7,855 nt of DNA. Origin: DATAYF01 sp036272735 (GTDB lineage Bacteria > Chloroflexota > Ktedonobacteria > Ktedonobacterales > Ktedonobacteraceae). The position numbers and the translations under genes were made by a program. Below are positions 1 to 6,092 of this stretch, piece by piece. The DNA is taken from assembly GCA_036272735.1 (NCBI GenBank), contig DATAYF010000535.1, positions 1 through 7,855 of the forward strand, written 5' to 3'. The notes under the pieces were generated by a model that saw only the letters and a list, made by a program, of their open reading frames with translations, was not told the DNA's origin and made no database searches. The stretch's first letter is position 1, and every line of letters begins with the position of its first letter.

Positions 1-123
1 GACTGGATGAGTACGGGCGTCTTGTCGGTACGCCCTGATGTGTCGAACGATGAAGCCAAAGCAGCACGGCGGCAACGCTATGCTGAGTTGCGGTGGAGCC
101 CAGACACAAGCCCCGCGCTTTAG
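1..123 (+). CDS. tnpB: TnpB (IS200/IS605 accessory nuclease), C-terminal 40 residues only
   Basis: Frame 1 is open from the left edge to TAG at 121-123. It encodes a tail running DWMSTGVLSVRPDVSNDEAK and ending AELRWSPDTSPAL. This aligns residue for residue with the tail of the tnpB at the right of the window, which reads DWIRTGLLSLAPDVSDKEAK and then AELRWSSDTSS. TnpB is an RNA-guided RuvC-like DNA endonuclease that helps the element persist at its donor site. The catalytic RuvC residues and zinc finger lie upstream of the window, so whether this copy is intact is unknown. The stop codon falls in the loop of the right-end hairpin, which is typical of how tightly the gene end and the element end are packed. 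Confidence 0.85.
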   Translation, partial: DWMSTGVLSVRPDVSNDEAKAARRQRYAELRWSPDTSPAL

Positions 124-139
124 CGCTGGGGTAACTGAC
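1..139 (+). mobile_element. Right end of an IS200/IS605-family element (enters from left edge)
   Basis: This segment is the 3' terminus of a tnpB gene followed by a right-end hairpin. Its stem is CCCC-GCGC (111-118) paired with GCGC-T-GGGG (123-131), with one bulged T and a TTTA loop. After the hairpin the sequence reads GTAACTGAC. The second copy at the other end of the window has GTATCTGAC at the same place, and similarity ends there, so the element boundary is placed near 139. Subterminal hairpins are what the single-strand transposase TnpA recognises in this family. In TnpB systems the same region also forms the 3' part of the guide RNA, with the guide taken from the flanking DNA just after the boundary. 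The left end and any tnpA lie outside the window. Confidence 0.8.
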
Positions 140-184
140 TACAACGTCTCCCTCTTTGACCGTTGCAAAAAACACGTAACTATC

Positions 185-338
185 CGAACATTACGCACTC
201 TGAAGCACGTACTTTCTGAGTTGGGATGTAGAAAGCACCGCGAGTATCCTTTTGGGGTGAGAAGTGCGTAAGGCTACTGAGTAGGACCAACCGGCATAGT
301 AGAGGTGTTTGCCCTCATGCGGGCGGGGTGCGATCCCC
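185..338 (+). ncRNA. Candidate structured RNA region between IS end and exporter leader
   Basis: No convincing gene lies between the IS end and the exporter leader, but the sequence is rich in stems. A perfect 9-bp pairing joins TTACGCACT (191-199) to AGTGCGTAA (263-271). It encloses a hairpin CTTTCT (212-217)/AGAAAG (230-235) extended by GT/AC, and a smaller hairpin around 246-258. Downstream CTACT (274-278) can pair with AGTAG (298-302). Two hairpins then sit directly against each other: GCCC/GGGC (311-324) and GGGG/CCCC (325-338). This could be a free-standing RNA, a remnant of an RNA carried by a TnpB/IscB-type element (for example a HEARO-like omega RNA lacking its ORF), or chance. Strand is assigned from the neighbouring genes only. 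No family was recognised with certainty. Confidence 0.35.
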
Positions 339-368
339 TTGATTTCTTCCTCCTAATTATGGTAATCT
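339..368 (+). promoter_or_regulatory. Candidate promoter for exporter leader
   Basis: TTGATT (339-344) and TAATCT (363-368) are separated by 18 bases and resemble -35 and -10 elements of a housekeeping sigma factor. Transcription would start near 375, giving a short untranslated stretch before the Shine-Dalgarno sequence at 391. Each hexamer has mismatches, so support comes mainly from its position directly ahead of a leader ORF, terminator and exporter operon. Confidence 0.4.
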
Positions 369-407
369 CAACACATAGACATATTTTGCAAAGGGAGCAC
401 GACGTTA

Positions 408-470
408 ATGCAAATAAAAGTCATGCCAAACAGGCATTTTTCTAAGGATATCCCCACAGCCCTTCTGTAA
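408..470 (+). CDS. Putative 20-residue leader peptide of exporter operon
   Basis: A short ORF starts at ATG 408, ten bases after the purine-rich ribosome site AAGGGAG (391-397), and ends at TAA 468-470. The peptide begins MQIKVMPNRH and ends DIPTALL. It is not recognisable as a domain and is probably not functional as a protein. The argument for it is architecture. The stop codon is immediately followed by the 5' arm of a possible anti-terminator (471-478), and an intrinsic terminator follows 34 bases downstream of the stop. Short leader ORFs in this arrangement control antibiotic-responsive genes by ribosome stalling. A 5-bp hairpin, ATGCC/GGCAT plus a T-run (423-441), lies inside the ORF and might pause the polymerase. 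The ORF could also be fortuitous. Confidence 0.45.
   Translation: MQIKVMPNRHFSKDIPTALL
423..441 (+). promoter_or_regulatory. Small hairpin with T-run inside the leader ORF (possible pause site)
   Basis: ATGCC (423-427) pairs with GGCAT (433-437) across a five-base loop, and TTTT (438-441) follows. The stem is short for an efficient terminator. Inside a leader ORF it would fit better as a polymerase pause hairpin that keeps transcription and translation in step. Confidence 0.35.
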
Positions 471-516
471 GTGCGCCCTCGAACTGGTAACAAATTAGAT
501 TTTGCCACGGGCGTAC
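471..516 (+). promoter_or_regulatory. Candidate anti-terminator pairing
   Basis: GTGCGCCC (471-478), starting directly after the leader stop codon, can pair with GGGCGTAC (509-516) through eight pairs including one G-U wobble. The 3' partner contains the last three bases of the terminator's 5' arm and most of its loop. The two structures are therefore mutually exclusive. A ribosome at the leader stop codon would cover 471-478 and favour termination; a ribosome stalled earlier would leave it free and favour read-through. This is inferred from base complementarity only. Confidence 0.35.
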
Positions 517-533
517 TTCTCCCGTGGTTTTTT
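505..533 (+). terminator. Intrinsic terminator in exporter leader
   Basis: CCACGGG (505-511) and CCCGTGG (521-527) form a perfect 7-bp stem, extendable by a G-T pair at its base, with a nine-base loop. The stem is directly followed by six T residues (528-533). This is a textbook rho-independent terminator on the + strand. It sits 168 bases before the first exporter gene with no complete upstream gene to terminate other than the leader ORF, which suggests an attenuator. It could instead stop transcription arriving from the IS element on the left. Confidence 0.75.
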
Positions 534-589
534 GTTGCCCTTTTCCCTTCATGCAAATTCACCTGGATAATAGACGACGCGATGCGCAA

Positions 590-630
590 CAGCCACGGGC
601 TATCACTGCCTCGTGGCTGCCTGCATTTTT
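590..630 (+). terminator. Second stem-loop with distal T-run before the exporter genes
   Basis: CAGCCACG (590-597) pairs perfectly with CGTGGCTG (612-619). GGC (598-600)/GCC (608-610) extends the stem inward past a single bulged T. A run of five T residues occurs at 626-630, six bases after the stem, so termination would be weaker than at the first hairpin. The element shares the nonamer GCCACGGGC (592-600) with the first terminator (504-512). It may be a second terminator, an mRNA-stabilising hairpin or an operator. Confidence 0.4.
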
Positions 631-701
631 GGCATATTGTAGAGAAAGTGGTCACGCGAGCGTTGTTATTCGTTGAATTGTTGATGTGAAAGGATGGGCC
701 G

Positions 702-2465
702 ATGAGTCGTCCGCTCAATGTATCACAGGTATCCTACCGAAGTTTGCTGGTTACGTATCTCAGGCCACAATGGCGTAGAACCCTGATCATGGCAGGATTG
801 ATCCTGGCTGGCATCGCTTTGCAATTGCTGAACCCGCAGATTTTACGTATCTTTATCGATACAGTTACCAGCGGTGGTGGTGGGGGCATGAACACGCTGA
901 CCTGGATCGGCGTCGCGTTTATTGTGGTGGCCCTGGCGATTCAGGGTGTGTCGATAGCAGCAACGTATTACAGCGAGAATGTCGCCTGGACCGCTACCAA
1001 CCAGATGCGCGCTGATCTTGTTGCGCATTGTCTGGCCCTCGACCTCTCTTTCCACAAGGAACGCACGGCTGGCGAACTGATCGAGCACGTTGATGGCGAC
1101 GTAGATACGCTCTCAACCTTCTTCTCACAGTCGGTCATCTACCTGGGTGGGAACTTTTTACTGGTTCTGGGTATTGTGGTGATCCTGTTGCTGCAAAACT
1201 GGTTGCTGGGTGCAGCTTTAGCGCTATTTGTCGTTATTGCCATGCTGATTTTAAATCGCATTCGTATCTACGCGGTGCCGCGTTGGACAGAGGCTCGCCA
1301 GCAGGATGCCGAGTTTTTTGGCTTCTTGAGCGAGCAACTGGTGGGCACGGAAGATGTGCGGGCCAATGGTGCGACCGGCTACGTGATGCGCCGCTTCTAC
1401 CTGTTGCTTGCGAAATGGTTTCCCATCTCGCGCCGCGCCACTATGGCCGGTTACTCGATGTGGATTACCACGCTGACCGTCTTCGCGCTGGGCAACGCTA
1501 TGGCGCTGGCGCTGGGTGGGTACTTGTGGAGCACACACGCCATCTCGCTGGGCACCGTCTACCTGGTGTTCTATTATGTCAACCTGCTGAACGATCCTCT
1601 GGATCAAATTCGTAGCCAACTGCAAGAATTGCAACAGGCCGGAGCCGGAATTGAGCGCGTCAGGCAGTTGTTGCAGACGCAACCGACGATGCACGATGGT
1701 ACTGGTAAACCGTTGCCTGAAGGGGCGTTAGCCGTAGAGTTTCGCAAGGTCACTTTTGGCTACGGCAACGATGAGCCGGTGCTGCACGACCTGAATGTGC
1801 ACTTACAGCCAGGCACGGTGCTGGGAGTGCTGGGCCGTACCGGTAGCGGTAAAACAACGCTGGTACGCCTGCTTCTACGTCTCTACGATGTGCAGCAAGG
1901 TGAGGTCCGCATCGGTGAGGTACCCGTACGCGAGGCGACGCTGCGTGATCTGCGCCAACATATCGGCATGGTCACGCAGGATGTGCAGCTTTTCCACGCC
2001 ACTGTGCGCGATAATCTGACCTTTTTCAATCGTACGATTGACGATGAGCGCATTCTCGCCGTGTTGGCGGATCTGGGTTTGCTCGCCTGGTATACATCGC
2101 TCCCCAATGGTCTGGATACCGTGCTGGGTTCAGATGGTGAAGGGCTCTCGGCGGGCGAGGCGCAATTGTTAGCCTTTACGCGCGTCTTCCTGGTGAACCC
2201 TGGACTGGTCATTCTGGACGAGGCATCTTCGCGCCTTGATCCTGCCACCGAACGGCTCATCGAATGCGCCGTAAGCAAACTACTCCATGGACGCACGGCT
2301 ATTATGATCGCGCACCGCCTGGCAACAGTGCAGCGCGCCGACGAAATTATGGTGCTTGAGAATGGGCATATCGTGGAGCATGGCGTAAGGTCCGACCTGG
2401 CCGCCGATGCCGATTCACGTTTCGCGCACCTGCTGCAGACCGGATTGGAGGAGGTACGAGCATGA
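702..2465 (+). CDS. ABC exporter half-transporter, subunit 1 (fused membrane and ATPase domains)
   Basis: This 587-residue protein has the usual layout of a bacterial ABCB-type half exporter: about six membrane segments in residues 27-300, then an ATPase domain from about 345. Visible motifs are Walker A GRTGSGKTT (378-386), Q-loop Gln426, signature LSAGE (482-486, normally LSGGQ), Walker B ending in Asp506 with catalytic Glu507, and switch His538. Walker A, Walker B and the switch are intact, while the signature is altered. It should pair with the next gene product so that its own catalytic residues meet that partner's perfect LSGGQ. The start is supported by AAAGGA (689-694) seven bases upstream. 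The stop overlaps the next start as ATGA, which indicates translational coupling. The substrate cannot be predicted; multidrug or lipid-like compounds are common in this class. Confidence 0.93.
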   Translation: MSRPLNVSQVSYRSLLVTYLRPQWRRTLIMAGLILAGIALQLLNPQILRIFIDTVTSGGGGGMNTLTWIGVAFIVVALAIQGVSIAATYYSENVAWTATNQMRADLVAHCLALDLSFHKERTAGELIEHVDGDVDTLSTFFSQSVIYLGGNFLLVLGIVVILLLQNWLLGAALALFVVIAMLILNRIRIYAVPRWTEARQQDAEFFGFLSEQLVGTEDVRANGATGYVMRRFYLLLAKWFPISRRATMAGYSMWITTLTVFALGNAMALALGGYLWSTHAISLGTVYLVFYYVNLLNDPLDQIRSQLQELQQAGAGIERVRQLLQTQPTMHDGTGKPLPEGALAVEFRKVTFGYGNDEPVLHDLNVHLQPGTVLGVLGRTGSGKTTLVRLLLRLYDVQQGEVRIGEVPVREATLRDLRQHIGMVTQDVQLFHATVRDNLTFFNRTIDDERILAVLADLGLLAWYTSLPNGLDTVLGSDGEGLSAGEAQLLAFTRVFLVNPGLVILDEASSRLDPATERLIECAVSKLLHGRTAIMIAHRLATVQRADEIMVLENGHIVEHGVRSDLAADADSRFAHLLQTGLEEVRA

Positions 2466-4219
2466 AGGCGTATCAATACATGTGGCGCATGGTCCGCTAC
2501 CGGCCACTGCTCTATACGGTAAATGCGCTCATCTGGTTTATCATCCACGTGGCTCCCATCGTTCCAGGGCTGGTCGCGCAACAGTTCTTTAACAGCCTGC
2601 CGCAGGCCAGGCATCTGAATGGTGGGTTGTGGACCTTGATTATGCTGCTGGTGATGTTTGCCCTGGGTCGTGCTGCCTTGATATTTGGTGGCGGCTGGGT
2701 CGATAGCTTGCACCGCTTCTCGATGAGCGGCATTCTACGTAGCAACCTGCTTGAGCGCATCCTGGAACGTCCAGGAGCACGAGCCGTTCCCGCGTCGCCT
2801 GGGGAGGCGCTGAGTCGTTTCCGTGACGATGCTAATCAGGCCGAGGATGCTATCAGTTGGACGCTGGACAATATCGGGATGGCCCTGTTTGCAATCTTCG
2901 CGATTGTGATTTTGCTGCGCGTCAACGTGACAATAACCTTGCTGGTCTTTATGCCGCTGGTGTGTGTCGTCGCCATCGCGCAAGCGCTGAGCAAGCGCCT
3001 GGAAGCGTATCGCAAAGCCAGCCGCGAAGCTACGGGCAGTGTAACCAGTGCCATTGGTGAAATTTTCAATACCGTGCAGGCCATCAAGGTTGCAGGCGCG
3101 GAGCCGCACGTGCTGCGCAACTTCAGCGAACTCAACGAGAAGCGCCGTGTAACGATGTTGCGTGATCGCGTACTAGAGCAGCTATTGAATTCGACTTTTG
3201 GCAATATTGTTGGCCTGGGAACTGGCTTGATCCTGATTCTGGCGGCGCGGGCGTTGAAGTCAAAACAGTTGGGGCTGGGCGACCTGGCGTTATTCATTTA
3301 CTACCTGGCGTTTGTGACCGACTTCACGCAGTTCTTTGGCATGTTTCTGGCACACTACGCCCAGACGAAGGTATCGTTCAGGCGCATGACGACCCTACTG
3401 CAAGGGGGTCAGCCTGCATACCTGGTTGCCCATCATCCCTTATATCTTGGTGGCAAAGCCCCAGCATTGAGCCTGGCACCGGCGCTTGAAGAGCCGTTTG
3501 CTCTATTGGAGGCGCGTAACATTTCCTATCGTTATCCTGACACGGGGCGTGGCATCGAGGATATTAGCTTGACATTACGGCGTGGCTCTTTAACGGTCGT
3601 GACCGGTTGTATTGCTTCCGGTAAAACGACGTTGCTACAGGCATTGCTGGGTTTACTACCGCGTGATTGTGGTGAGATTTACTGGAATGGCAAGCCGGTA
3701 GATGATCCGGCCAGCTTCTTCGTGCCACCGCGTAGCGCCTATACTGCGCAAATTCCACGTCTGTTCAGCGCGACCTTACAGGAGAATATCCTGCTGGGCT
3801 TGCCCGAAGAGGAAGAAAGTTTGGCAAAGGCTGTACACGCGGCTGTAATGGAGCGCGATCTAGAAAATCTGGAGCAGGGACTGGAAACGCTTATCGGCAC
3901 CCGTGGTGTCAAGCTTTCGGGTGGACAAGCCCAACGAGCCGCCGCCGCTCGTATGTTTATACGGGAGCCGCAACTGCTCGTGTTCGATGATCTGTCGAGT
4001 GCTCTGGATGTTGAGACCGAGCACACGTTGTGGGAGCGCCTGTTCACGCGACCCTCGCAGACCTGCCTGGTGGTTTCGCATCGTAAGGTGCTCTTGCAGC
4101 GCGCCGATCATATCATTGTGCTCAAGGATGGACGTGTGGAGGCGGAGGGTCGCCTGGACGAACTGCTGTGTTGTTCAGAGGAGATGCAACGTTTGTGGCA
4201 TGGGCACGTAATTAGTTAA
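2462..4219 (+). CDS. ABC exporter half-transporter, subunit 2, with degenerate Walker B
   Basis: This 585-residue protein also has six predicted membrane segments (about residues 15-320) followed by an ATPase domain. Walker A is GCIASGKTT (382-390), the Q-loop carries Gln430, the signature is a perfect LSGGQ (485-489), the D-loop reads SSALD and the switch His540 is present. The Walker B ends VFDD, so Asp510 stands where catalytic Glu is expected. In asymmetric heterodimeric exporters such as BmrCD, LmrCD, TM287/288 and TAP, one of the two composite sites is degenerate in just this way. Here the degenerate site would combine this Walker A/B with subunit 1's LSAGE. The gene is translationally coupled to subunit 1. 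Only a weak hairpin follows the stop codon, so the downstream acetyltransferase gene 92 bases away might be co-transcribed. Confidence 0.93.
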   Translation: MKAYQYMWRMVRYRPLLYTVNALIWFIIHVAPIVPGLVAQQFFNSLPQARHLNGGLWTLIMLLVMFALGRAALIFGGGWVDSLHRFSMSGILRSNLLERILERPGARAVPASPGEALSRFRDDANQAEDAISWTLDNIGMALFAIFAIVILLRVNVTITLLVFMPLVCVVAIAQALSKRLEAYRKASREATGSVTSAIGEIFNTVQAIKVAGAEPHVLRNFSELNEKRRVTMLRDRVLEQLLNSTFGNIVGLGTGLILILAARALKSKQLGLGDLALFIYYLAFVTDFTQFFGMFLAHYAQTKVSFRRMTTLLQGGQPAYLVAHHPLYLGGKAPALSLAPALEEPFALLEARNISYRYPDTGRGIEDISLTLRRGSLTVVTGCIASGKTTLLQALLGLLPRDCGEIYWNGKPVDDPASFFVPPRSAYTAQIPRLFSATLQENILLGLPEEEESLAKAVHAAVMERDLENLEQGLETLIGTRGVKLSGGQAQRAAAARMFIREPQLLVFDDLSSALDVETEHTLWERLFTRPSQTCLVVSHRKVLLQRADHIIVLKDGRVEAEGRLDELLCCSEEMQRLWHGHVIS

Positions 4220-4311
4220 CCCGATGTCGTCGGATTTGTGATAGGATAAAGTTTATATCTTTACTCGCGGGAACATGATAAAACTGTTCATGGAAGGATA
4301 AACATTATCGT

Positions 4312-5274
4312 ATGGATTGGGATATTCAGCCGTATGCTGCTGGCAGCGATGCTGCAGATGCCTACGCTTTGTGGCAAAGTGCTTTAGGACAAACCTGGCC
4401 TATTGACGCCAATCGCTTCTTCCAGGTGCTTGCTGGACCTCAACCCCAGCATTTTGTTGTGCGTGATGAGCAGCGTGTGGTTGGCCTGGCCGTTACCTTT
4501 CAAACGCGCCAGGGTAACAACTTGATGGGCCACCTGGCTGCTATCGTTGTGATGCCATCGTACCAGCATCGGGGCATCGGAAGCGCACTGCACGACATGG
4601 CTCTTGAGTATTTGCGCACTGCTCACGTGGGTTTTGTGCAGTTAGGCGCATTCTCGCCGCGTTTCTGGTGTGGCATGCCGACAAATCTCCCCGATGCTAT
4701 GCGCTTCTTCGCCAGGCATGGCTGGGAGTACGCTGCTGAATCTGTGTATGACATGACGCGTGACCTGAGCGATTATGAGACACCTGCGAAGATTACTCAA
4801 CGTATGGCGCAAGAGCGCATCACCATCGAGCCTGCTCATCAGCGGGATATTACCCAGGTGCTAACATTCGAGCAGCAGCATTTCCCCAACTGGCTCATCC
4901 ACTTCGAGCAGTACGCCGATATGGGCGATTTTCAGGATCTGCTGGTCGCGCGCGATGACGTTGGCAATATCGTTGGGACGCTTGTGATGAGTTCGCCACA
5001 ATCGCACCCACAGCGCCCCGATGTGATCTGGCAATCGTTACTTGGGCAAGATGCTGGCTCACTTGGATCCGTTGGTGTCGCCGAATCCGAGCGTGGGCGC
5101 GGCATCGGTATCGCCCTGGTCGCCCGTGCCTCCGAAATCCTAAAGTCACGCAGCGTGCGTAATTGCTACATCGATTGGCTGGTGCTGATAGATTTCTACG
5201 GCAAGCTCGGCTATAGCGTGTGGCGCGAATATCGTGGCAGTTGGCGCTCCTTCCCCACCACCTCAGAACGTTGA
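4312..5274 (+). CDS. Tandem-domain GNAT N-acetyltransferase
   Basis: This 320-residue protein contains two GNAT folds in a row. The first (about 1-150) has an acetyl-CoA pyrophosphate-binding loop QHRGIGSA (85-92). The second (about 165-310) has RGRGIGIA (261-268), preceded by a strand with GSVGVAES. Both loops match the Q/R-x-x-G-x-G/A pattern, so both halves may bind acetyl-CoA, although often only one is active in such duplicated proteins. The acceptor could be a small molecule, an antibiotic or a protein; the sequence does not say. ATG 4312 is the only ATG after the in-frame stop at 4279. The nearest ribosome site, GGAAGGA (4292-4298), is rather far (13 bases). The gene lies 92 bases after the exporter and ends six bases before a large palindrome. 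Its place next to an exporter fits a resistance or detoxification role, but this is only context. Confidence 0.88.
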   Translation: MDWDIQPYAAGSDAADAYALWQSALGQTWPIDANRFFQVLAGPQPQHFVVRDEQRVVGLAVTFQTRQGNNLMGHLAAIVVMPSYQHRGIGSALHDMALEYLRTAHVGFVQLGAFSPRFWCGMPTNLPDAMRFFARHGWEYAAESVYDMTRDLSDYETPAKITQRMAQERITIEPAHQRDITQVLTFEQQHFPNWLIHFEQYADMGDFQDLLVARDDVGNIVGTLVMSSPQSHPQRPDVIWQSLLGQDAGSLGSVGVAESERGRGIGIALVARASEILKSRSVRNCYIDWLVLIDFYGKLGYSVWREYRGSWRSFPTTSER

Positions 5275-5279
5275 TACAG

Positions 5280-5333
5280 CGGTGAATGGATGAGGTAATG
5301 GTTACATGTAGCCATTACCTCATCCATTCACCG
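5280..5333. repeat. Large palindrome P1 after the tandem GNAT gene
   Basis: This 54-base inverted repeat is centred between 5306 and 5307. Arms of 22 bases (5280-5301 and 5312-5333) are exact reverse complements, the next pair (5302/5311) is a T-G wobble, and the centre TACATGTA is itself palindromic. It shares the arm AATGGATGAGGTAATGGTT with palindrome P2 at 6049. It starts six bases after the stop codon of the acetyltransferase gene, so a transcript would form a very long hairpin. No T-run follows, which argues against a standard intrinsic terminator. It could protect the mRNA 3' end, act as a protein-binding dyad, or be a copy of a dispersed palindromic repeat. Confidence 0.95.
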
Positions 5334-5434
5334 GCTTCATTTCCTCCCCCTTTGCAAACTCAGCCAGATCTGGTTAGCGTTTGAAATGTGATCTACTTCA
5401 CAGTTTGAAAGATGCTGCACGTTGCGCGATTTAT

Positions 5435-5463
5435 TTGACGCATCACGCGTTAGCTTATATAGA
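5435..5463 (+). promoter_or_regulatory. Promoter of the secreted protein gene
   Basis: TTGACG (5435-5440) and TATAGA (5458-5463) are separated by exactly 17 bases, close to the consensus of a housekeeping sigma factor. Transcription should start near 5470 and run about 45 bases to the start codon. The gene is therefore likely its own transcription unit, isolated from the acetyltransferase gene by palindrome P1. Confidence 0.65.
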
Positions 5464-5515
5464 AGTTGGTGCATCAATCTTTACGACTGTTCCGAATAAC
5501 CAGGAGGAAACATTT

Positions 5516-6034
5516 ATGGCGCGTATTCGAGTGCTTCTATTCTCAACTGCCCTTCTGCTCGTCCTCTTTGGGACGGCAGCTTTTAGCGGATCGAAGACAG
5601 CCTCCGCGAGTACTTTGCAGGCACACCAGAGCCAAAGCCAGCATGTCGTGCAAAGTGGAGGTAGGCCAGGTGCCGTGAAAACGACCACCCGGAGTAGTGC
5701 TCAAGTCACGTGTTCTGGCAACGGATGTAACGGACAAAACCCTGTCACGACAGGCTGTAATGCGGATGCCTATACCGTGCAGACGGCGGTCTTCAGTAAC
5801 TCGTATGTCGAACTGCGCTATTCTCCCACATGTGGAACCAACTGGGCACGCGTGACCAGCAAGGTTGGACTGGCTAACCTGGTTGCTCGCATCCAACGGA
5901 TCGATGGGCTGACCTACACCTTTTCCGGTGGCAAGTTCTATTACGCCTACTCGGTGATGGTGTATGCCCCGACGCTAGCGGCGCGCGCCTGTGGCGGTGT
6001 CAATGGCATCAGTGGCTGTACTGCTTACGTCTAG
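5516..6034 (+). CDS. Secreted small cysteine-rich protein, DUF2690-like
   Basis: The 172-residue product starts MARIRVLLFSTALLLVLF. This is a signal peptide with a basic start, a hydrophobic core to about residue 23 and a probable cleavage site after ASA near residue 32. A low-complexity Gln/Ser/Thr-rich linker (about 33-62) follows, then a compact domain with six cysteines at 66, 71, 81, 106, 159 and 168, enough for three disulfides. The block CxGxxCxGxxPxxxGCxxDA, together with VELRYSPTCGTNWAR, matches what I remember of DUF2690, known mainly from Streptomyces and relatives and without an assigned function. The start at 5516 is chosen because AGGAGG (5502-5507) lies eight bases upstream and the signal peptide begins there. 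The reading frame extends upstream to a TTG at 5381 without such a site. It is exported and likely surface-exposed or released. Two related palindromes flank the gene. Confidence 0.85.
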   Translation: MARIRVLLFSTALLLVLFGTAAFSGSKTASASTLQAHQSQSQHVVQSGGRPGAVKTTTRSSAQVTCSGNGCNGQNPVTTGCNADAYTVQTAVFSNSYVELRYSPTCGTNWARVTSKVGLANLVARIQRIDGLTYTFSGGKFYYAYSVMVYAPTLAARACGGVNGISGCTAYV

Positions 6035-6048
6035 GTAAACCAGTTCCC

Positions 6049-6092
6049 AATGGATGAGGTAATGGTTTGGCCAAACCATTACCTCATCCATT
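6049..6092. repeat. Perfect 44-base palindrome P2
   Basis: The two 22-base arms (6049-6070 and 6071-6092) are exact reverse complements with no spacer; the centre is TTTGGCCAAA. The outer arm AATGGATGAGGTAATGGTT is identical to that of palindrome P1, while the centres differ and both remain self-complementary. P2 lies 15 bases after the secreted-protein gene and overlaps the end of the leftward acetyltransferase gene, whose TGA stop (6086-6084) is inside the arm. This convergent position fits a bidirectional termination or mRNA-end structure, although there is no T-run on either side. Confidence 0.95.

Noticed and set aside
38..271. 77-residue + strand ORF beginning inside the tnpB tail
   Set aside because: It overlaps tnpB in another frame, crosses the IS boundary hairpin and the structured segment, and has no ribosome site or recognisable motif.
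311..338. Group II intron domain or intrinsic terminator in the tandem GC hairpins
   Set aside because: Domain V signature bases are absent, and the hairpins are followed by a mixed pyrimidine stretch rather than a T-run.
551..676. Second possible leader ORF (41 codons) starting ATGCAAAT
   Set aside because: There is no ribosome-binding sequence upstream (the preceding bases are pyrimidine-rich), so it is mentioned only as a repeated start motif.
471..689. 72-residue + strand ORF from a GTG
   Set aside because: It begins exactly at the anti-terminator arm, runs through two stem-loops and has no Shine-Dalgarno sequence; the regulatory reading explains the region better.
368..718. 116-residue minus-strand ORF opposite the leader
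   Set aside because: Composition is non-protein-like, it overlaps the exporter start and terminators, and no motif is visible.
1883..2713. 276-residue minus-strand ORF across the two exporter genes
   Set aside because: It is antisense to the conserved ATPase motifs and Ser/Arg-rich, as expected for a shadow of a GC-rich coding strand.
4220..4311. Promoter for the tandem GNAT gene in the 92-base gap
   Set aside because: AT-rich pieces such as TTTATA and GATAAA occur, but no pair has acceptable spacing and match; co-transcription with the exporter is equally possible.
5381..5515. Upstream extension of the secreted protein to TTG 5381
   Set aside because: It would bury the signal peptide behind 45 residues and include the promoter; AGGAGG eight bases before ATG 5516 decides the start.
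5280..6092. The two palindromes as a minimal CRISPR array
   Set aside because: There are only two copies, about 700 bases of coding DNA between them, and no cas genes; arms rather than spacers are conserved.
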